Below, in pieces: positions 60,954 through 64,000 of a DNA stretch of 64,000 nucleotides. The stretch lies in the NCBI GenBank assembly GCA_964640175.1, contig CAZXFW010000002.1:62001-126000 (forward strand), given 5' to 3'. Every line of letters starts with the position of its first letter. Positions within the stretch are counted from its first letter, which is position 1. This DNA comes from JACKDX01 sp964640175 (GTDB lineage Bacteria; Myxococcota_A; Polyangia; Polyangiales; GCA-016699535). The notes under the pieces are model-generated. The model did no database searches and was not told the origin of the DNA. It was given only the letters and a program-made list of their open reading frames with translations. A program made the position numbers and the translations under genes.

Positions 60954-63082
60954 ACCGCTGGCTAAGCATCGTTTTTTTTATCCTATTCGCACTTTGGCCT
61001 CAGGCTGTGAATGCAGAGCCCGTTAGCACCACATGGCACAGACACGTGCGCTTGCACGAGACCTTGCCGCTTACCCAGATTTCCATCCACCCAAGCTCTG
61101 AGGGCTTGGTGCTGCAGGCCAACGCTGCTGTCCTGCAGGTGCCCATGATCAGCCCAACCTCAATTAAAGTGCGGTCGTACAAGCTTAGCCATCGTCCGGA
61201 TGGCTACGTAGCCATCGTACGTCTCACTTCCAAAACCATGCGATATACAGCGCTTCTTATCGCGCCCAATCACACCCCGCGTTGGCTATGGTTTGGACGC
61301 ACCGATCTTTTCGGAGATCCTGGCGAGCGCACCGCAACCATTGTCAAAGTCAACACGCATCCCACCACATCTTCCATCCTCATCGCAGAACAGAGGGAGC
61401 GTGTGCGCGTCTGCGGCCAACCTCTTGCAATGATACACACGCAGATTGTGGATCCTGAAACCCTTGAGCTCCGTCCGATATCGGATTCTCGTATTCCTTC
61501 GACGATGCGCAGCAACGCTTCTACGCTTGAAGCTATCTCGCAAAAGCCAGCATGGATGGCGGAAATGCCAAACATCGAATTGCTTCAGCAAAATATGGCG
61601 CTGCCTTATCCCCGCGATTTTGCATCATGGCATTGGCAAAGCCGGCATTGGCCGATCGAAGCGTTACGCATCGAGTTGCCTGCCTCTGCGACTTCAATCC
61701 GTCGTGTATGGCTTGTAGGAACTTCAGGATATCCTGTGGAAGTCACCTTCCCCTCCGAAGCCCATACACGCGTGCATTGGATCGTCTTTAGCACACCTAT
61801 GAATTGGCCATGTGTTTCGGTGATATCAGAAGATGCCGACGTCGATGTATCGAGCTTTCACGTGCATGGCTTTAGCGCACTGGATCGGAACGACGGACTA
61901 GAGCGCCTGATTCGCGCATGGCACGCCGACAACGAAGCCGGCGATGAAGCCGCCGCATTGCTCAAGCACTGGGGACCTGAGGCGGTCGGTGCCACGATGA
62001 ACGTGTGGCCAACATTATCCATAGAACGGCGAAAAAACGCGATTGGCATTTGGGAACATTACCTGCCGTCAGAGCCCTTAGCACTCAAAGCACTTGTTTC
62101 GGCCGCCAAAGACCCTAACGCGCGCGTCCGACACGCTGCGCTTGATGTGCTCATCAACACCAAAGACGTCGCGGTGGAAGACCTGGGACCGTTGAGCTTT
62201 GAGCCGTCCGCTCAAGGAGATCGCGTTGCATTGTGGCTTGCAACGCACCATCCAGAGGCTGCGGTGAACATACTTCTGGATGCCTTTGGGTCTAGCGGAG
62301 GCACCGAACGTCCTGTGCTCCGAATGGCCTTTGAACGGGGAGTTTCTACCGCACCTCCTGCGCGAACCCTACGTACTTTGGAGGCATGGTGGGCTTCGAA
62401 GCCAGCGATCAGTATACGCGCTGCCGTCATCCTAGCCCTCGCCAACGTTCAAGCCTACCAGTCACAAGCCAACCAGTGGCTCCGTGCCACGTTACCCGAT
62501 GCGCAAGACTTCAAAGATCAATGGCGCTTGACGCAAAGCACAACGCTTTTGCCCCCTGATGATGTCGTTGACCAATGGCTCGCCACATTGTTGGGCAAAA
62601 CCACGCCTTGGATGCTCCGCAACAAAGCACTTGAATCGATCGATAAACGTAATGCAAAGGACCATCTCCGGCACCTGAGACACGCACTTCAAGACAGCTA
62701 CCCTGTGGTAAAGCAGACTGCCATTCACAGTCTTCTTAAACGAAAGTCCAAAGCAAGCTGGCCAGTGATTGAGCGAAGGTTACGTGACCCTGCAGAATGG
62801 CCCCTTGTAAAACATGCTGCACTAAGCTTTTTGTCCGAGCTCTGCGTGCATGAAGGCTCTGCTGCGGTAGTGGATATCCTCTTGAAACCCGTAACCCCTA
62901 TGACGCGATCGAGCCAACGCCTGCGTGAACATGCATGGGCCGTGGCCATGGCTCTGGGAGGAAAGGCGCGAAAAGACGCGCTAAAGATAGCCTCTAGCAG
63001 GCATTGGCCTACATTAAAGAGAGAATCCCTGAAACGTGCGGCCCAAACGCCGCCTCGATGTCAAATCCCGGGAAACTTGTAA
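60941..63082 (+). CDS. Exported HEAT-repeat protein
   Basis: 713 residues from ATG 60941 with a signal peptide ending AVNAEP. The first 320 residues are strand-rich with no known family. From about 330 the protein becomes a HEAT-repeat solenoid (LALKALVSAAKDPNARVRHAALDVLINT; LRHLRHALQDSYPVVKQTAIHSLLKRK). It is probably a periplasmic protein-binding scaffold. It overlaps the ABC exporter gene, so the two may work together. Confidence 0.7.
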   Translation: MQRINRWLSIVFFILFALWPQAVNAEPVSTTWHRHVRLHETLPLTQISIHPSSEGLVLQANAAVLQVPMISPTSIKVRSYKLSHRPDGYVAIVRLTSKTMRYTALLIAPNHTPRWLWFGRTDLFGDPGERTATIVKVNTHPTTSSILIAEQRERVRVCGQPLAMIHTQIVDPETLELRPISDSRIPSTMRSNASTLEAISQKPAWMAEMPNIELLQQNMALPYPRDFASWHWQSRHWPIEALRIELPASATSIRRVWLVGTSGYPVEVTFPSEAHTRVHWIVFSTPMNWPCVSVISEDADVDVSSFHVHGFSALDRNDGLERLIRAWHADNEAGDEAAALLKHWGPEAVGATMNVWPTLSIERRKNAIGIWEHYLPSEPLALKALVSAAKDPNARVRHAALDVLINTKDVAVEDLGPLSFEPSAQGDRVALWLATHHPEAAVNILLDAFGSSGGTERPVLRMAFERGVSTAPPARTLRTLEAWWASKPAISIRAAVILALANVQAYQSQANQWLRATLPDAQDFKDQWRLTQSTTLLPPDDVVDQWLATLLGKTTPWMLRNKALESIDKRNAKDHLRHLRHALQDSYPVVKQTAIHSLLKRKSKASWPVIERRLRDPAEWPLVKHAALSFLSELCVHEGSAAVVDILLKPVTPMTRSSQRLREHAWAVAMALGGKARKDALKIASSRHWPTLKRESLKRAAQTPPRCQIPGNL

Positions 63083-63110
63083 CCTACGGCCCGACGTTTA
63101 TTATAGGCCC

Positions 63111-63767
63111 ATGCGACATCTTATTCTAGAGCCTGTCACCAAGTCCCTCTCAATCGGATTGGGTGCCATCATGGTATTAGTGGCAGCGTGTGGCCAGAGC
63201 GGCACTGCAAGCCAAGCGGAGGTAGAAAAACTCCCTACCATTCAGCCTCAGTTGCCTGAAGTTCCCACGCTTCCGCCTCCGCCCCATCCTGTGCGTTACA
63301 ACGATGAAAGCTACAGCGTGTATGGGTTACGAAAAGAGCTGCGCAAAGAAATCGATAAGGATGTCACTCTTACGGGCTACATCGTAAACATCTATCAACC
63401 TGAGCCTTGCCCAAAGGGCGAAACGTGCCCTCCTCCACGCGCACCGCATCTGTGGCTTGCAGACACTCCTGAAGAAAAAGATGTTGAAAAACTTATTCGG
63501 CTCTGTGGTTATGCCGAAAATCACGAAGAGCTTGCTAAAGCGGCACGCTCTGCGCGCACCAAGCCTGATCCCGAATCAGGTATCATTCCCATTCCGAACG
63601 ACTTCGCCGTGGGTGCCAAGGTCAAAGTTAAAGCACACTTTGCCTATATTTCAGGCCTTGGATTCAATGATGCCAGTGGGCTATTGGATTACCGTGGCCA
63701 TGAAACGCTAGAGGGCGGGAAAGCACCTGTGCGCAAGAAGCCTTCCGTACAAAAGGTGGAGTTTTAA
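63111..63767 (+). CDS. Lipoprotein with a possible OB-type domain
   Basis: The ATG at 63111 gives 218 residues with a lipoprotein signal (LVAACGQS); the open frame extends 25 codons further but overlaps the previous gene. After a proline-rich linker, the domain pattern GLRKELRKEIDKDVTLTGYIVNIYQPEPC...HLWLAD...VGAKVKVKAHFAYISGLGFNDASGLLDYRG looks like an OB fold. A pair of cysteines (PCPKGETC) may be disulfide-bonded. Function unknown. Confidence 0.58.
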   Translation: MRHLILEPVTKSLSIGLGAIMVLVAACGQSGTASQAEVEKLPTIQPQLPEVPTLPPPPHPVRYNDESYSVYGLRKELRKEIDKDVTLTGYIVNIYQPEPCPKGETCPPPRAPHLWLADTPEEKDVEKLIRLCGYAENHEELAKAARSARTKPDPESGIIPIPNDFAVGAKVKVKAHFAYISGLGFNDASGLLDYRGHETLEGGKAPVRKKPSVQKVEF

Positions 63768-63794
63768 CACACCCTAAATAGCCTACGAAGGTAG

Positions 63795-64000
63795 TTAGCT
63801 CCCTGCATCGGACGCAGGCTGTGCTTGAGGTAAGTAATGCGCAGCGTCTTGCTTCAAGTGTTGTACAAACTCTTCATTGACGACATAGGCAACACTTAAG
63901 TCATCGCCTTGCGCATAATATCCCTGGCTGCGGAAATCTTTTCTACCAATAGCCAGAATGTAACGTCGGCCCTTAACCCAATACGACAACCGAATCCAAG
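63795..64000 (-). CDS. C-terminal fragment of an unknown protein
   Basis: The frame is open to the right edge, so the N-terminus is missing; a TTG at 63989 is unlikely to be the true start because coding-like sequence (WIRLSYWVKGRRYILAIGRKDF) continues past it. The visible 68 residues form two strands and a helical tail ending PQAQPASDAGS. No family can be assigned. Confidence 0.45.
   Translation of the reverse strand, partial: WIRLSYWVKGRRYILAIGRKDFRSQGYYAQGDDLSVAYVVNEEFVQHLKQDAAHYLPQAQPASDAGS

Overview
The window looks like a chromosomal stretch of a Myxococcota-type (former deltaproteobacterial) Gram-negative bacterium with moderate GC. Support for this: many lipobox-type lipoproteins, a Ser/Thr kinase with an N-terminal zinc ribbon, a Roadblock/LC7 protein, several HEAT- and TPR-repeat envelope proteins, an AgmX/PglI-type TonB-like protein, a lamin-tail lipoprotein and an NtrC-type regulator. 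I see no prophage, insertion sequence or CRISPR array; genes are tightly packed, often in 4-base start/stop overlaps.

Region by region. 1-8.3 kb: a truncated ferredoxin-reductase-like gene diverges from an LpoA-like penicillin-binding-protein activator. Facing it is a minus-strand operon running pyrE, a lipoprotein, a HEAT-repeat lipoprotein, a parvulin lipoprotein, a Roadblock protein and the Ser/Thr kinase. 8.3-16 kb: gshA (plus), then the minus-strand operon ihfB-tyrS-lpoB-TPR lipoprotein, a membrane-anchored HEAT protein, and a Cys-containing lipoprotein of unknown function. 17-25.3 kb: a respiratory complex I block nuoABCD-G-H-I followed by a PIG-L deacetylase lipoprotein and a trans-sulfuration enzyme. 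nuoE, nuoF and nuoJ-N are absent. 25.4-35 kb: housekeeping genes (pepP, proC, yggS, maf), a ParA/MinD-J-like-HTH fusion, a lamin-tail lipoprotein, RecD2 and a serine hydrolase.

35.3-52.5 kb is the most distinctive part. A TolQ-TolR-TonB-like energising operon ends in a lipoprotein gene whose stop codon lies inside a tRNA-Val gene. Next to it on the other strand is a nine-gene envelope cluster (50901 down to 37925). It contains a coiled-coil protein, two very large TPR proteins, a TPR lipoprotein, two small envelope proteins, an FHA-like/TM/TonB-C-terminal protein, a small secreted protein and an outer-membrane beta-barrel. Its order resembles the gltD-gltH part of the Myxococcus gliding machinery and the nfs sporulation locus. 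A sigma54-dependent response regulator diverges from its head. Together these genes could encode a proton-driven trans-envelope machine, with the motor beside the scaffold.

52.5-64 kb: an HIT/HD-hydrolase/unknown operon, iron superoxide dismutase, a peptide-binding lipoprotein, a group-2 sigma-70 factor, an ABC exporter, a third HEAT protein, an OB-like lipoprotein and a truncated gene at the edge.

All calls come from reading motifs by eye; no database search was run. Start sites were revised where a Shine-Dalgarno, signal peptide or family N-terminus argued for it.
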